Shown: positions 27,128 through 38,718, counted from the first letter of the stretch. The stretch: DNA of 64,000 nucleotides from Aquabacterium sp. A3 (GCF_038069945.1 NZ_JBBPEV010000001.1:806001-870000), one strand, 5' to 3'. The notes: generated from the sequence alone by a model not told the origin. Program-made: numbers and translations.

Positions 27128-28258
27128 TCACACCGGATGACGCTGCCGGCCTTGCAGGCGGTACACCTGGGCATCGCCAACACCCTCGCCCTGCAAACAC
27201 AGCCCGTAGTGAAATGGCGTGCCGTCACGCCCCGGAAAGCCAAAACGCAGGTCGCGGAACCAGGCGCAGCGCTCGGCTGGTCCGTCAGTGCCCATGGCCT
27301 GGGTGGTGTGCGTGAGCGCAGGCACCTCGGCAAACCAGCGGTAGAAGGCAAACGAGGGGTGATCCCAGGCCTGTCGCACCCAGGCCGGGGCATCTGCCCC
27401 ACCCCACTGCTCAAGCACTTGCCAGGGGGCCTGTGACACCGGCAGATAAGGCGCTGACAGCCGTCGTATCCACCCGCTGTCAGACGTCAGCGCGAGGGGC
27501 TGAGTGCGGCGGGTGTTCACATGGGCCAGGTGATAACGCCCGTCGTGTAGCACCGCCACCGTCCAGTTGAAGGGCGACGCAGGTCGGGGCATGACCACCA
27601 CGCGGGCCTGTGGCGCACCCAGGGTTTGCGCTTTCGCAAGCCCCACCGCCAGGGCTTCTTGCTGGCCCAACCAGGTCACCCCCACCCAGCCCATGGCCAA
27701 GCCCAAACCCAAGGCGGCGGGCCAGCGACGATGGGGCCAGATGGCCGCCAGCACCGTGCCCAGCAACAAGGCCCCCGTGAACCACAGGTCAATGATGAAC
27801 ACGGTGCCCAGACCGTGGCGGGTGTGGTTCAAGGGCGCCCACAGCATGGTGCCAAACTGGGTGATCCAGTCACCAACGATGTGGACGAGGATCCCGGCCA
27901 GGCACACGGCATACAGTGATCGCCAGGTGATGCCTGTCTGTGCCGCCGCCCCGGACGGCGATCGCCCCCGCCGTCCCAGCAGGAGGGCCATCACCCAGGC
28001 CACCAGCGCTGCCCAGACTGGCGCCAGCAACAGCGAATGCGTCACCCCCCGGTGGTTGAGCAAGTACGCCACATCCCCCCACCACCGGGCCACGATGTCC
28101 ACATCCGGAAATGCACCGGCCACCGTGCCCGCCAGCACCCCTGCCCACAGCGGCACGGCGGTGGCCGACGGCACGCCACCGGCCAACGGTGCAGGTTGGC
28201 GCACATGGAGAAGTCGGGCCATCAAGGCCCCTGACAGGGCGTGGGTCAAGGTGTCCAT
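27128..28258 (-). CDS. YdjM/DUF457-family membrane metal-dependent hydrolase
   Basis: A 376-residue membrane protein beginning MDTLTHALSGALMARLLH, the diagnostic start of this family, with the metal-site motifs FPDVDIV, NHRGVTHSLL and HIVGDWITQFGT. About five hydrophobic segments lie in the first 200 residues; the C-terminal half is soluble. Related proteins are called LexA-regulated or phospholipase-like hydrolases, but the substrate is not established. ATG 28258 chosen because it restores the conserved start. It converges on dmeF with only 7 bases between stops. Confidence 0.85.
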   Translation of the reverse strand: MDTLTHALSGALMARLLHVRQPAPLAGGVPSATAVPLWAGVLAGTVAGAFPDVDIVARWWGDVAYLLNHRGVTHSLLLAPVWAALVAWVMALLLGRRGRSPSGAAAQTGITWRSLYAVCLAGILVHIVGDWITQFGTMLWAPLNHTRHGLGTVFIIDLWFTGALLLGTVLAAIWPHRRWPAALGLGLAMGWVGVTWLGQQEALAVGLAKAQTLGAPQARVVVMPRPASPFNWTVAVLHDGRYHLAHVNTRRTQPLALTSDSGWIRRLSAPYLPVSQAPWQVLEQWGGADAPAWVRQAWDHPSFAFYRWFAEVPALTHTTQAMGTDGPAERCAWFRDLRFGFPGRDGTPFHYGLCLQGEGVGDAQVYRLQGRQRHPV

Positions 28259-28378
28259 GGCGTGCAGCATAGTGGCGAAGCCAAACCCCTTGCCCGCGGC
28301 AGGCAAGTCCGCGACAAAAGCCGGTCATGCGCTGTGAAGCCTTGCAAACAGCTGAGCACCACGCACCATGCACGATCT

Positions 28379-28966
28379 ATGAACCGTCGCACTCACCTGC
28401 TTGGATGCCTGCGCGCAGCGTGCGCAACCGCCATCGGCATGAACGCCCCGTTGGCGTGGGCGTCTGGTAGGCAGGGTACCCGACCGTCCCCTGGCGACGG
28501 CAAGGTGCTGCTGTTGCGACACGCTCGGGCCCCCGGCACCTTCGATCCCCCGGGGTTCACACCGGGCGACTGCAGCACCCAACGCAACCTGGATGCCACC
28601 GGACGGGCTCAGGCGCAGGCCATCAGCCAATGGTTCAAGCGCCAGCGCCTGGCCGTTGATGCCGTGCTCAGCAGCCCCTGGTGCCGGTGCATGGACACCG
28701 CGCAACTCGCCTTCGGCCAAGTGCAAGCCTGGGGTGCGCTGGGCTCGCCCGTGTCGCTGTCTCCCTCTCAACGCCAGGAACAACTGAAGGATCTTCGCCA
28801 GCGACTGGCCGCCGTGAAGGCGCAAGGTGGACTGCAGGTCTGGGTCACCCACATGTTCGTTCAACAAGACCTGACGGGCCAAAGCACGGCGTCAGGTCAG
28901 GGCCTGCTCGTCCAGCACAGCACGCCAAGCGATGTCGTCGTGATGGACACCTGGCAATTTGGGTGA
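28379..28966 (+). CDS. Exported histidine phosphatase family protein
   Basis: A 195-residue protein with a signal-like N-terminus (MNRRTHLLGCLRAACATAIG, possibly cleaved after AWA) and a histidine-phosphatase core: VLLLRHARAPG (catalytic RH), DAVLSSPWCRCMDTAQLAF and WVTHMFVQQDLTG with the second His. Length fits small SixA/Ais-like members. It starts 120 bases from the divergent hydrolase gene. Its TGA directly abuts the stop of the convergent P450 gene (TGATCA). Substrate unknown. Confidence 0.8.
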   Translation: MNRRTHLLGCLRAACATAIGMNAPLAWASGRQGTRPSPGDGKVLLLRHARAPGTFDPPGFTPGDCSTQRNLDATGRAQAQAISQWFKRQRLAVDAVLSSPWCRCMDTAQLAFGQVQAWGALGSPVSLSPSQRQEQLKDLRQRLAAVKAQGGLQVWVTHMFVQQDLTGQSTASGQGLLVQHSTPSDVVVMDTWQFG

Positions 28967-30478
28967 TCAGGCCATTCGCCGACGCTTCAGGCGCATGCGC
29001 AGCCCCACGGGCACCATGGTCAGCGCCATGTGTTCAACCGGCGGCGCGCCATCGGGCGTGTCGATGGCCTGGATGTCGAAATGGCGCAGCAGCATGGCGG
29101 CCGCGAGCTTGATCTCCAGCAAGGCCAGGAAGCGTCCCGGGCAGATGCGCGGCCCGCCGCCAAATGGCATGGACAGCTTGCGGGCGTTCGTCGGTGCCAG
29201 GTCACTGCCCTCTGGCAACCAGCGCTGCGGCAAAAATTCTGCCGCGCGCGCAAAGTGGTCATCGCTCACCGTGTCGTGCCTCATCAGCAGCAACACAGGT
29301 GTTCCGGCGCGCACCGACACATCCCCCACCACTGTGTCCTGCAAGGCCTCCACCACATTGAACGGGCCGACGGGTTTCAGCCGCATGCTTTCGTGAACGC
29401 AGGCTTCAAGCCAGTCCAGTTGCGCCAGGTCCTCGGGCGTCCACTCGGCCATGCTGGCTTTGGGCGACAACACCTGGTCGACCTCCACCCTGGCGCGGGC
29501 CAGGGCATCGGGGTTGCGCCACAACAAGTCCAGCATCCACGACAGGCTCGTGGCCGTGGTGTCCTCGCCTGCCAGCAGCATCGTGAACACATTGCCCACC
29601 ACATCGTCATCGTTCATGCCGCTGTCTGGCGCGTCGGCGGCCAACAGCATCGCCTCCAGCAGGTTGGGGGGGGCCAGGCGGCGCGCAGGGTCGTCGTGCA
29701 GCCGCATGCGGGCGTTTGCCACGAACTGCCGGATGGCCAGGTTCACCTGGCGCACGCTGTCGTCCAGCGCCTTGTCTGCTGGCAGTTTCACCCACCGCCA
29801 ATATGGAAGCACCGCCAGCGAACGGCGCCAGATGGCAGGAAAGATCTTGTCCAGATACCGCTGAATGACGTCCCCGTCCGACGCCAGCGTGTTCACCGCC
29901 GTGCCAAACGCCAGCCCCGCAATCGCATCCACCGTGAAGCGCATCAGATCGGCCTGCAGATCGATGAAACCATCCTCCACGCGCGGCTGATCGGCCGCGC
30001 GTGTCCAGCGGGCATGCAGGCGCTGGGCCACGTCCAGCAAGGCCGGAAAATACGCGCGAACCTGCTGCGGCGCAAAACTGGCCATGACCATGCGCCGCTG
30101 ACGGGCCCAGGCCTCTCCCTCGGCCACGAACACGCCGTCGTGAATGCCCATTTCCTGCATGACAGCCTGCATGCGGGATGGACGCCTGAAGGTCTCGGGG
30201 CGCTGTCTGAGCAAGCGCCCGATCAACTCCGCGTCTGACACCACCAGCACCTTCACCCCGCCCAGCGTCACCTTGAACAGCGGGCCATGCTCAGCCGCCC
30301 AGTCGGCCAGGTTCTGGTGCATGCGGTGCAGCTCTACCTGCAAGGCATTGCCCACCACCGGCCACGGGCGTGGACCAGGCAAGGCCTTGAGTCGCCGGCC
30401 AGGCGCCGGCTGCTCGCTGGAGGCATGGTTGGAAGACGGATCTGGCGGACTGACGTCAGGCAATGAGGTTGGGGGCAT
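28967..30478 (-). CDS. Cytochrome P450
   Basis: A soluble heme monooxygenase of 503 residues. Visible signatures: proline-rich PGPRPWPVVGN near residue 37, I-helix LLAGEDTTATSL (oxygen-activation AGxDTT), K-helix ESMRLKPVGP (ExxR) and the heme loop FGGGPRICPGRFLA with the axial Cys. ATG 30478 gives MPPTSLPD; a longer frame upstream overlaps the divergent regulator. No ferredoxin or reductase gene is adjacent. It is divergent to an AraC-type regulator across 96 bases, which probably controls it. Substrate unknown; the sequence resembles bacterial CYP4/CYP102-like lipid hydroxylases. Confidence 0.93.
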   Translation of the reverse strand: MPPTSLPDVSPPDPSSNHASSEQPAPGRRLKALPGPRPWPVVGNALQVELHRMHQNLADWAAEHGPLFKVTLGGVKVLVVSDAELIGRLLRQRPETFRRPSRMQAVMQEMGIHDGVFVAEGEAWARQRRMVMASFAPQQVRAYFPALLDVAQRLHARWTRAADQPRVEDGFIDLQADLMRFTVDAIAGLAFGTAVNTLASDGDVIQRYLDKIFPAIWRRSLAVLPYWRWVKLPADKALDDSVRQVNLAIRQFVANARMRLHDDPARRLAPPNLLEAMLLAADAPDSGMNDDDVVGNVFTMLLAGEDTTATSLSWMLDLLWRNPDALARARVEVDQVLSPKASMAEWTPEDLAQLDWLEACVHESMRLKPVGPFNVVEALQDTVVGDVSVRAGTPVLLLMRHDTVSDDHFARAAEFLPQRWLPEGSDLAPTNARKLSMPFGGGPRICPGRFLALLEIKLAAAMLLRHFDIQAIDTPDGAPPVEHMALTMVPVGLRMRLKRRRMA

Positions 30479-30574
30479 GAGCACATGGTGCCCGACCCTC
30501 AACCGGGGGTCATTGACCGCAGACGCCACCACGTTACCAGTAAGCACCAAGGCATTTGCCCTACCATCCCGGAG

Positions 30575-31624
30575 GTGAACACCGAGACCATCTCTTTGGG
30601 CTTTGCCGCCAGCTATGCACGCCTGGTGGCCGACCATGTGTCGGCCCTGGACCTGCCGACGGACAGCGTGTTGGCAGCCCTGGGTCTGGCGCAGGAGGAC
30701 CTCGGTGGCGAGCTCGCAGGACGCTGGGTACCGGCATCGTCCCTGGCCCAGGCACTGGATTGTGCGATCGCACTGTCAGGCGACCCGCTGGTGACCTTGC
30801 ACATGGCCCAACAGGTTCGGCCCGCCCACCTGGGCGCCCTGGGTTACACGCTCATCAGTTGCACCCAGTTTGAAGGCGGTCTCGCCCTGTTCGAGCGTTT
30901 GCAAAGCATGGTCTGCACCCAATTGCACGCCGTGCACCAGTTCCAGGGCAGTCACCTGGTGAGCCACCTCAGCACGGTGGGTGACGTGCCGCGCCACACC
31001 GGCCTGTGGGTGTTCACCATGGCGTCACGACTGGCGTTCGCACGCTGGGTGTCAGGGCGCAGGCTGGAGCCTGAACAAGTCTGCCTGCCCTGCCCTGCAC
31101 CACCGGCCAGCCAGGTCGTGGTGCTGAACCGCTGGTTCGGCTGTGCGTTGCAGTTTGATGCGCTTGCGGCCACCGAACGGGTGCCGGCCGCATGGCTTGC
31201 CCTGCCCAACCCCAACGCTGATGAGCAACTGCACCGCGTGATGGGCGCCATGACCGACATGCAATGGGCTCGTCATGTGCAAGACGAGCACCGCCTGGTG
31301 GCCTTGCTGCGACAGCACATCAGCGCGCGACTGAAAAAGGGACGGGTTCCCTTGCTGGACGACATCTCGCCAGCGCTGGAAGACGCCCTGGGATGCTCCG
31401 CGCGACAACTGCAACGCCGACTGGCTGAACACCGGCTGAGTTTCAAGAACCTGGTCGAGCAAGTGCGGCGCGACCAGGTCTTGCACGAACTCAAACACAC
31501 CGGCCTGCCCCTGACCGAGGTGGCCAGCCGGGCAGCCTATGCCGAACCCAGTTCCATGCACCGCGCCGTACGGCGCTGGACAGGCATGACCCCTCTGGCC
31601 GTGCGCCAGGAAGGCGCAAGCTGA
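30575..31624 (+). CDS. AraC-family transcriptional regulator
   Basis: A 349-residue regulator: N-terminal arabinose-binding-like domain (ISLGFAASYARLVADHVSAL; HLGALGYTLISCTQFEGGLA) and C-terminal double helix-turn-helix (about 265-345; ALGCSARQLQRRLAEHRLSF, TGLPLTEVASRAAYAEPSSM). This architecture is shared with OruR/ArgR-like lipid-responsive regulators. GTG 30575 is chosen because it fits the family start and leaves a divergent promoter region; an ATG at 30485 would nearly abut the P450 start. Its stop abuts that of the convergent isomerase gene. Likely target: the divergent P450. Confidence 0.85.
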   Translation: MNTETISLGFAASYARLVADHVSALDLPTDSVLAALGLAQEDLGGELAGRWVPASSLAQALDCAIALSGDPLVTLHMAQQVRPAHLGALGYTLISCTQFEGGLALFERLQSMVCTQLHAVHQFQGSHLVSHLSTVGDVPRHTGLWVFTMASRLAFARWVSGRRLEPEQVCLPCPAPPASQVVVLNRWFGCALQFDALAATERVPAAWLALPNPNADEQLHRVMGAMTDMQWARHVQDEHRLVALLRQHISARLKKGRVPLLDDISPALEDALGCSARQLQRRLAEHRLSFKNLVEQVRRDQVLHELKHTGLPLTEVASRAAYAEPSSMHRAVRRWTGMTPLAVRQEGAS

Positions 31625-32467
31625 TCAGTCCTTGAACTCGGGCGTCTGCTTGCTCATGTGGGCCATCATGGCCGTCATCAGGTCACCCGACATCAGCATG
31701 GCGGCGTTCCAGGTGGCGATGTGGTTCAGCCCATCGGCCACCGAGTGGTCGCGGCTGTAGTTCAACATCTCCTTGGTCCCACGGATGGACAGTGGCGACT
31801 TGGCCGCCACCATCTCGGCCAGCTCACGCACGCCTGCGTACAAGGCCTCACGGCTGTCAAACACCTGGTTGACCAGCCCAATGCGCAGCGCTTCGTCGGC
31901 CAGCACCTTGCGGCCCGTGAAGGCCATCTCACGCACGATGCCCTGGTGGCCGATCAGCTTGGGCAGGCGCTGCAGCGTGCCCACGTCGGCCACCATGCCG
32001 ATGTCGATTTCCTTGATGGTGAAGTAGGCCTCGGCCGAGCAATAGCGCATGTCGGTGCAACTGACGAGGTCAACCCCGCCGCCCACACAACCGCCATGAA
32101 TGGCGGCCAGCACCGGCTTGCGGCAGCGCTCGATGCTGCTCAAGGTGTCTTGCAGCTCCAGCACCAGCTGGCGCAGCTTTTCACGGCTGCGGCCATCGCA
32201 GTCGTCCTTGATCTGCGCCTGCAGGCCCATCATCATCTGCAGGTCGATGCCCGAGGTGAAGTGCTTGCCCTCGCCCTGCAGCACCACCACGCGCGCCTCG
32301 GGCGTGCGGTCGGCCCACTGCATGGCGCTGCGGATGTCCTGCCACATCGCCCAGTTCATGGCATTGGCCTTGTCCGGGCGGTTCAGCATGACGGTGGCCA
32401 CCTTGCCGGCCAGGTCGATCTTCAGCGTCTCCAGCTGCGGGATGGCCGCGTGATTGTCGGTGCTCAT
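31625..32467 (-). CDS. Crotonase-family dienoyl-CoA isomerase (ECH1-like)
   Basis: A 280-residue enoyl-CoA hydratase/isomerase. The oxyanion-hole blocks are GEGKHFTSGIDL and IHGGCVGGGVDLVS. The stretch FTIKEIDIGMVADVGTLQRL matches delta3,5-delta2,4-dienoyl-CoA isomerases, where the Glu and Asp in this segment are catalytic. It shifts double bonds so that polyunsaturated fatty acids can enter beta-oxidation. AGGAGAC lies 5 bases before ATG 32467. It is 28 bases downstream of fadH and surely shares its PadR-controlled promoter. Confidence 0.88.
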   Translation of the reverse strand: MSTDNHAAIPQLETLKIDLAGKVATVMLNRPDKANAMNWAMWQDIRSAMQWADRTPEARVVVLQGEGKHFTSGIDLQMMMGLQAQIKDDCDGRSREKLRQLVLELQDTLSSIERCRKPVLAAIHGGCVGGGVDLVSCTDMRYCSAEAYFTIKEIDIGMVADVGTLQRLPKLIGHQGIVREMAFTGRKVLADEALRIGLVNQVFDSREALYAGVRELAEMVAAKSPLSIRGTKEMLNYSRDHSVADGLNHIATWNAAMLMSGDLMTAMMAHMSKQTPEFKD

Positions 32468-32495
32468 GGTGTCTCCTGAATGGGTGGGGTCACCA

Positions 32496-34686
<2,191 letters not shown>

Positions 34687-34692
34687 GCGCTC

Positions 34693-35262
34693 ATGTCCCT
34701 GGCCCACGCATTGATGACGTCTCTGCTCGAGCGCACTTCGTCTGGTTACGAACTGGCCCGCCGCTTCGACAAGTCCATCGGATTTTTCTGGCACGCCACC
34801 CATCAGCAGATTTACCGCGAACTGGCGCGCATGGAAAAAGCCGGGTGGATCGTCTCCCACACGGCCCCCGACGGCGGTCGCACCCGCAAAAAGCTGTATC
34901 AAGTATTGCCAGCGGGCCAGGCAGAGCTCGTCCGCTGGGCGCGTGAACCGGCGCCCATGGTCGAGTTGCGTGACGAACTCATGGTGCGGCTGCGCGCCGA
35001 TGCCGTGATCGGCCCTTTGGGCATGGACGCTGAAATCGAACGTCGCATGAGCCTGCACGCGACGCGCCTGAAGATTTACCAGGCCATCGAGGCACGCGAT
35101 TTTCCGCCCCAGCAATCCCTGAGCCGCGAAGCCCGGCTGCAACACCTCATCCTCAAAACCGGGATCATGTACGAGGCCAGTTGGCACGACTGGTGTCGCG
35201 AAGCCCTGGCGGTGCTGCGCGAACCCCAGGCCAGCAGCCAGGATCATTCCAGCGCGTTGTAG
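34693..35262 (+). CDS. PadR-family transcriptional repressor
   Basis: A 189-residue winged-helix regulator: N-terminal PadR domain (SLAHALMTSLLERTSSGYEL, HATHQQIYRELARMEKAGWI, RTRKKLYQVLPAGQAELVRW) and a C-terminal helical dimerisation domain (Vir_act_alpha_C-like, about 95-175; MSLHATRLKIYQAIEA). It is divergent to fadH, and two matching palindromes lie between, so it probably represses fadH, the isomerase gene and itself, released by an acyl-CoA or related ligand (inference). Its 3' end overlaps the convergent GGDEF gene by 19 bases. Confidence 0.9.
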   Translation: MSLAHALMTSLLERTSSGYELARRFDKSIGFFWHATHQQIYRELARMEKAGWIVSHTAPDGGRTRKKLYQVLPAGQAELVRWAREPAPMVELRDELMVRLRADAVIGPLGMDAEIERRMSLHATRLKIYQAIEARDFPPQQSLSREARLQHLILKTGIMYEASWHDWCREALAVLREPQASSQDHSSAL

Positions 35263-36485
35263 CCCGCGGCGCTGCGCACCGCATTGCGGCCGGCGGCCTT
35301 GGCCTGGTACAGCGCCCCATCGGCCATGGACAGCAGGCGCTCCAGGCTGGCGGGGTCGGCGTCCACGGCGGCGGTGGCCACCCCGGCGCTGATGGTCACC
35401 ACCCCATTGGCGGACACCTCATGCCGCAAACACAGGGCCTCCACCGTGGCTCGCAGATTTTCGGCCACCTGCAAAGCCACCGACGCCCCCGTGTGAGGCA
35501 GCACCACCACAAACTCTTCACCGCCCCAGCGCGCCAGCAAGCCCCGCACCGGCCCCACCGCTTTCATCAGTGCCTGGGCCACATGCTGCAGACATTGATC
35601 GCCAGCAGGATGCCCGTACCGGTCGTTGAAATCCTTGAAGTGGTCCACATCCAGCAGCATGACGCTGAACGCCTGCCCCTGGTTGCGCGTGGCCTGCCAT
35701 TGCTGAGCCAGATACTCGTCCAGATGACGCCGATTGGGCACGCCGGTCAAGGCGTCACGCCGGGACAAGGCATCCAGCTCCTGCTGCGACGCCTCCAGAC
35801 GGGCCCGGGCTTGGGCAGCGCGTTCCGATCGGTCAAACCGACGCCGGTCTTCCAGCTCGATTCGGTAGTTGACCACCAAGGTGTAGCCCCCGATGGCCAC
35901 CACAAAGAGGAACTGTGACAACTCGAACACATCGTACGGCCCGTGATCGCCAGCGTGCGCGAAGTACCCCACGCCATAGACCAACAACACCGCCACGGTG
36001 AAACACACCGCCCAGCGGAAACGAAACCGTTGAACCAGGTTGCCGTACACCAGGATGGGCACCAGCCCCGTCCGGTACAGCAGGGCCACATCAGATTGGC
36101 TCAAGGCAAGGATGTACACCAGGCTCAAGGCAGCCATCACCCCACTGAACCCCACAAAAATCTCGGTCACGGCATCCGGCAGGCGCAGCATCCAGGATCG
36201 CCCCCAACTGCCCAGGGCCAGCATGAACAGGGCCACGGGCGTGAAGATCAACAAGCGAACCTGCAGCGCCTGATCAAACACATCAGGCACCATCAATCGG
36301 TCAGAAAACACAAACAGGTTGTAGCAAATCAGGGCAATCCAGCCGCTGCGCATGAAATGCGTCAGGCGGCTTGCACGGGTGGCCTGGATGTAGCGACGCT
36401 CCTGGTCCGTTGAAAACTCCAGACGCGGTGGGGTCCAGCGAGCGGGGTCCATCAGCCCCTTGATCAAGGCCTGGCCGGGGCTCAT
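35244..36485 (-). CDS. Membrane diguanylate cyclase (GGDEF), no I-site
   Basis: A 413-residue inner-membrane protein: six predicted helices (about 45-205; e.g. SGWIALICYNLFVF, LLIFTPVALFMLAL, FTVAVLLVYGVGYF), a short coiled linker and a GGDEF domain (about 245-405). The active motif is GGEEF, with LLDVDHFKDFNDRYGHPAGD upstream, so c-di-GMP synthesis is expected. The RxxD product-inhibition site is absent (RGLL at that place). Its start codon overlaps the stop of the upstream GGDEF gene (ATGA). The sensed signal is unknown. Confidence 0.92.
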   Translation of the reverse strand: MSPGQALIKGLMDPARWTPPRLEFSTDQERRYIQATRASRLTHFMRSGWIALICYNLFVFSDRLMVPDVFDQALQVRLLIFTPVALFMLALGSWGRSWMLRLPDAVTEIFVGFSGVMAALSLVYILALSQSDVALLYRTGLVPILVYGNLVQRFRFRWAVCFTVAVLLVYGVGYFAHAGDHGPYDVFELSQFLFVVAIGGYTLVVNYRIELEDRRRFDRSERAAQARARLEASQQELDALSRRDALTGVPNRRHLDEYLAQQWQATRNQGQAFSVMLLDVDHFKDFNDRYGHPAGDQCLQHVAQALMKAVGPVRGLLARWGGEEFVVVLPHTGASVALQVAENLRATVEALCLRHEVSANGVVTISAGVATAAVDADPASLERLLSMADGALYQAKAAGRNAVRSAAGYNALE

Positions 36486-37720
36486 GCTGCCTGCTCCTGC
36501 CAGGCCGCATCCGCCACGCGGTTGCGCCCCCGCTGCTTGGCCTGGTAGAGGGCCTCGTCGGCCGCGGCCACCAGATCCTGTGGCGACGCATAGGCCGGCT
36601 CGACATCGGCCCCAGCGAGCGCAGACAGTCCCACGCTCACGGTGACCACCTGAAACGGCGAGGCGCCATGCGGCAAGGCCAGTTGAGACACCGCCTGGCG
36701 GATCCGCTCAGCCGCCGCCGACACCGCTGCGGCATCGGCATCGGCCATCACCACGGCAAATTCTTCGCCCCCTAAACGTGCCACCAGGTCACCGGTGCGT
36801 CGCAGGCAGGTCTGTGCCGCTTGCGCCACCGACATCAGGCAGCGGTCACCAGCCTGGTGTCCGTGCAGATCGTTGTAGCGCTTGAACCAGTCAATGTCGA
36901 GCATGATCAGGCCCAACGGGCGCCGCTCTTGCGTGGACCGTGACCAGCTGTCGGCCAGAAACGCGTCGAAGGCACGCCGGTTGGGCACCCCGGTCAGCGG
37001 ATCGGTGGTGGCCACCTTGGCCAGACGCTCATTGGCTTGTTGCAGCTCGGCCTCCAGCGCCTGCTCGCGCACGTCCATCAAAAACGCCAGGCGTTCGTCA
37101 CGCTCCAGTTTGAACGCCGCGGACAAAGAAAAGGCGATGGTGGTGACCAGCAGCACCGTCGTGCTGACGCCCAACACCGAGGTGGGGTCCGGCAACACCG
37201 CAGAAGCCACGAAATGCATGCCCAAAACGAACAGACACGTGTACACGGCCGGCCGGAACCGCGCAATCGCACACACAAACACCACCACGATGTTCAACTC
37301 CACCACCCGCGGGTAGGCCCACATGTGTTGGGCTGCGTACAAGATGCCCACTTCCAGCGCGGCGGCCAGCATGCCTGCCATCGCCACCATGTTCTCCAAG
37401 GCGCGTGGAGAGGGGTGCCGGCGAATCCACCACAAACCCGCAATGACAACTGCAGGAAACACCACCAGTCGCATCCACAGCGACACCGGCATCACCGACG
37501 GGGTCATCAGCAAGTCTGGCAACACCAAGGCCAGGAAGAAAGCGATGGCCAGCCCACCGAAAGCAGTGATGGTTTCCAGGCGACGATGCAGACCCTGACG
37601 ACGGAAACGCGCTTCCAGCGGCTCTGGAAACTCCAGAAACCACCACGGGCGAACCAGGCAAGCGTCAGCCATCGCGGCATCGCTGCGCGCATCATGCTGA
37701 CTATTTGCGTGATCCTTCAT
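36482..37720 (-). CDS. Membrane diguanylate cyclase (GGDEF) with I-site
   Basis: A 412-residue paralogue of the following GGDEF gene: six helices (about 45-210; e.g. FGGLAIAFFLALVLPDLL, LVVFPAVVIAGLWWI, VLLVTTIAFSLSAAF), a coiled linker (EAELQQANERLAKVATTD) and a GGDEF domain with GGEEF and LDIDWFKRYNDLHGHQAGD. It has the RTGD inhibition site five residues before GGEEF, unlike its partner. The two are translationally coupled by a 4-base overlap, so they should be made together. The promoter must lie in 37721-38004. Confidence 0.92.
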   Translation of the reverse strand: MKDHANSQHDARSDAAMADACLVRPWWFLEFPEPLEARFRRQGLHRRLETITAFGGLAIAFFLALVLPDLLMTPSVMPVSLWMRLVVFPAVVIAGLWWIRRHPSPRALENMVAMAGMLAAALEVGILYAAQHMWAYPRVVELNIVVVFVCAIARFRPAVYTCLFVLGMHFVASAVLPDPTSVLGVSTTVLLVTTIAFSLSAAFKLERDERLAFLMDVREQALEAELQQANERLAKVATTDPLTGVPNRRAFDAFLADSWSRSTQERRPLGLIMLDIDWFKRYNDLHGHQAGDRCLMSVAQAAQTCLRRTGDLVARLGGEEFAVVMADADAAAVSAAAERIRQAVSQLALPHGASPFQVVTVSVGLSALAGADVEPAYASPQDLVAAADEALYQAKQRGRNRVADAAWQEQAA

Positions 37721-38004
37721 GCCCCATCCTCGTGCATCACAGTCTGCCCCATGTCAGAACGTGGTCTGCATGGCCCCCCACCCACTGCATGGGCTTGCTA
37801 CACATCTTGGGGGACAAGTCACGAAAAACACCCCGTGAAAATGCTGACGGCGCAGTGGTGAGTCGCCGGCCAATGAGACAAATTACCGGGCAGCGCCCCC
37901 TCGGTCGGGGTGCTCCAGACCCCACCCCTGGTCTTTCGGTCAACAGACGCCCGCATTGAAATGCCGCCAAGTGAAAAATTCACGTTACGGCCTGTGGCAC
38001 TGGA
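37721..38004. other. Intergenic region upstream of the GGDEF pair
   Basis: 284 bases between the stop of the beta-repeat protein gene and the start of the GGDEF operon. It should hold the GGDEF promoter. I see no sigma-28 or sigma-54 consensus and no convincing small gene. A short CCCCCTCGGTCGGGG-type hairpin lies near 37907-37920. Confidence 0.4.
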
Positions 38005-38718
38005 TCACCGTGAAGGCTGCCGCAGAAAGGTGAGATCGAATGGCACGCTCAGGCGAGCCTCCACGATCTGCATGGGCACCGGCGGCAACGGGCGGTCCAG
38101 CGCGAAGCGGATTTGGCGGGTGAGTTGCGCCTCCAAGGGCGCATCCACAACCGGCTGGAGTCGCAACACCTGATTCAAAGGCAAGGACAAGGAGGCGTTG
38201 AACTGGCCACTGGCCAGCACGTCCAGACTGACCGGCAGCGAGGTCTTGATCGGCACCACCATGTCCACGGGCACGACCAGCGACACCGGCACGGTGACGT
38301 CAAGCGTGGGCAGCCATCGCCCCAGGTCCACACGGGCCTCCAAAGTGGTGTGCACCGGCACCTGATGCTGCACCCGCACCTTGGTGTCGATGTTCACCGT
38401 GGTGCTCGTGGTCAATCGCGCCAGGAACTGATCGCTCACTTGGGCCCTGACGGTCTGGTGCAGGGGCACCATCAACGTCGGATGGGCCGTCAGCCGAGTG
38501 GCGATCGGGGCACGGATCTCGGCCTGGGCCACCGTGCCCGCAGGCAGCCTGAGCAACAGGGCTTGCCTCTGCAAATGCACACGGCTCTCCCAGTGCCCAT
38601 ACAAGTACCAGATGGCCCCCGCCACCAGCAGCACCCACACCACCACCAGGCCACCGGCCACCCACAACAGCGCCTGCCAACGCACAGGTCGGTGCCAGCC
38701 TCGCGCCACCGACGCCAT
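38005..38718 (-). CDS. Single-pass membrane protein with V/I-P-V/I beta repeats (unknown)
   Basis: Not recognised. The 237-residue protein has a basic start, one strong membrane helix (ALLWVAGGLVVVWVLLVAGA, about 16-36) and a periplasmic part with alternating hydrophobic strands broken by Val/Ile-Pro-hydrophobic turns: MVPL, QVPV, TVPV, VVPV, VVPI and SLPV. This suggests a long beta-rich or solenoid structure. It is coupled to an upstream paralogue-like gene by a one-base stop/start overlap (TGATG), so the two probably form one complex. No enzymatic motif is visible. The function is unknown. Confidence 0.7.
   Translation of the reverse strand: MASVARGWHRPVRWQALLWVAGGLVVVWVLLVAGAIWYLYGHWESRVHLQRQALLLRLPAGTVAQAEIRAPIATRLTAHPTLMVPLHQTVRAQVSDQFLARLTTSTTVNIDTKVRVQHQVPVHTTLEARVDLGRWLPTLDVTVPVSLVVPVDMVVPIKTSLPVSLDVLASGQFNASLSLPLNQVLRLQPVVDAPLEAQLTRQIRFALDRPLPPVPMQIVEARLSVPFDLTFLRQPSR

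Noticed and set aside
28241..28378. N-terminal extension of the histidine phosphatase frame
   Set aside because: It overlaps the divergent hydrolase start and lacks a ribosome site; ATG 28379 begins a proper signal peptide.
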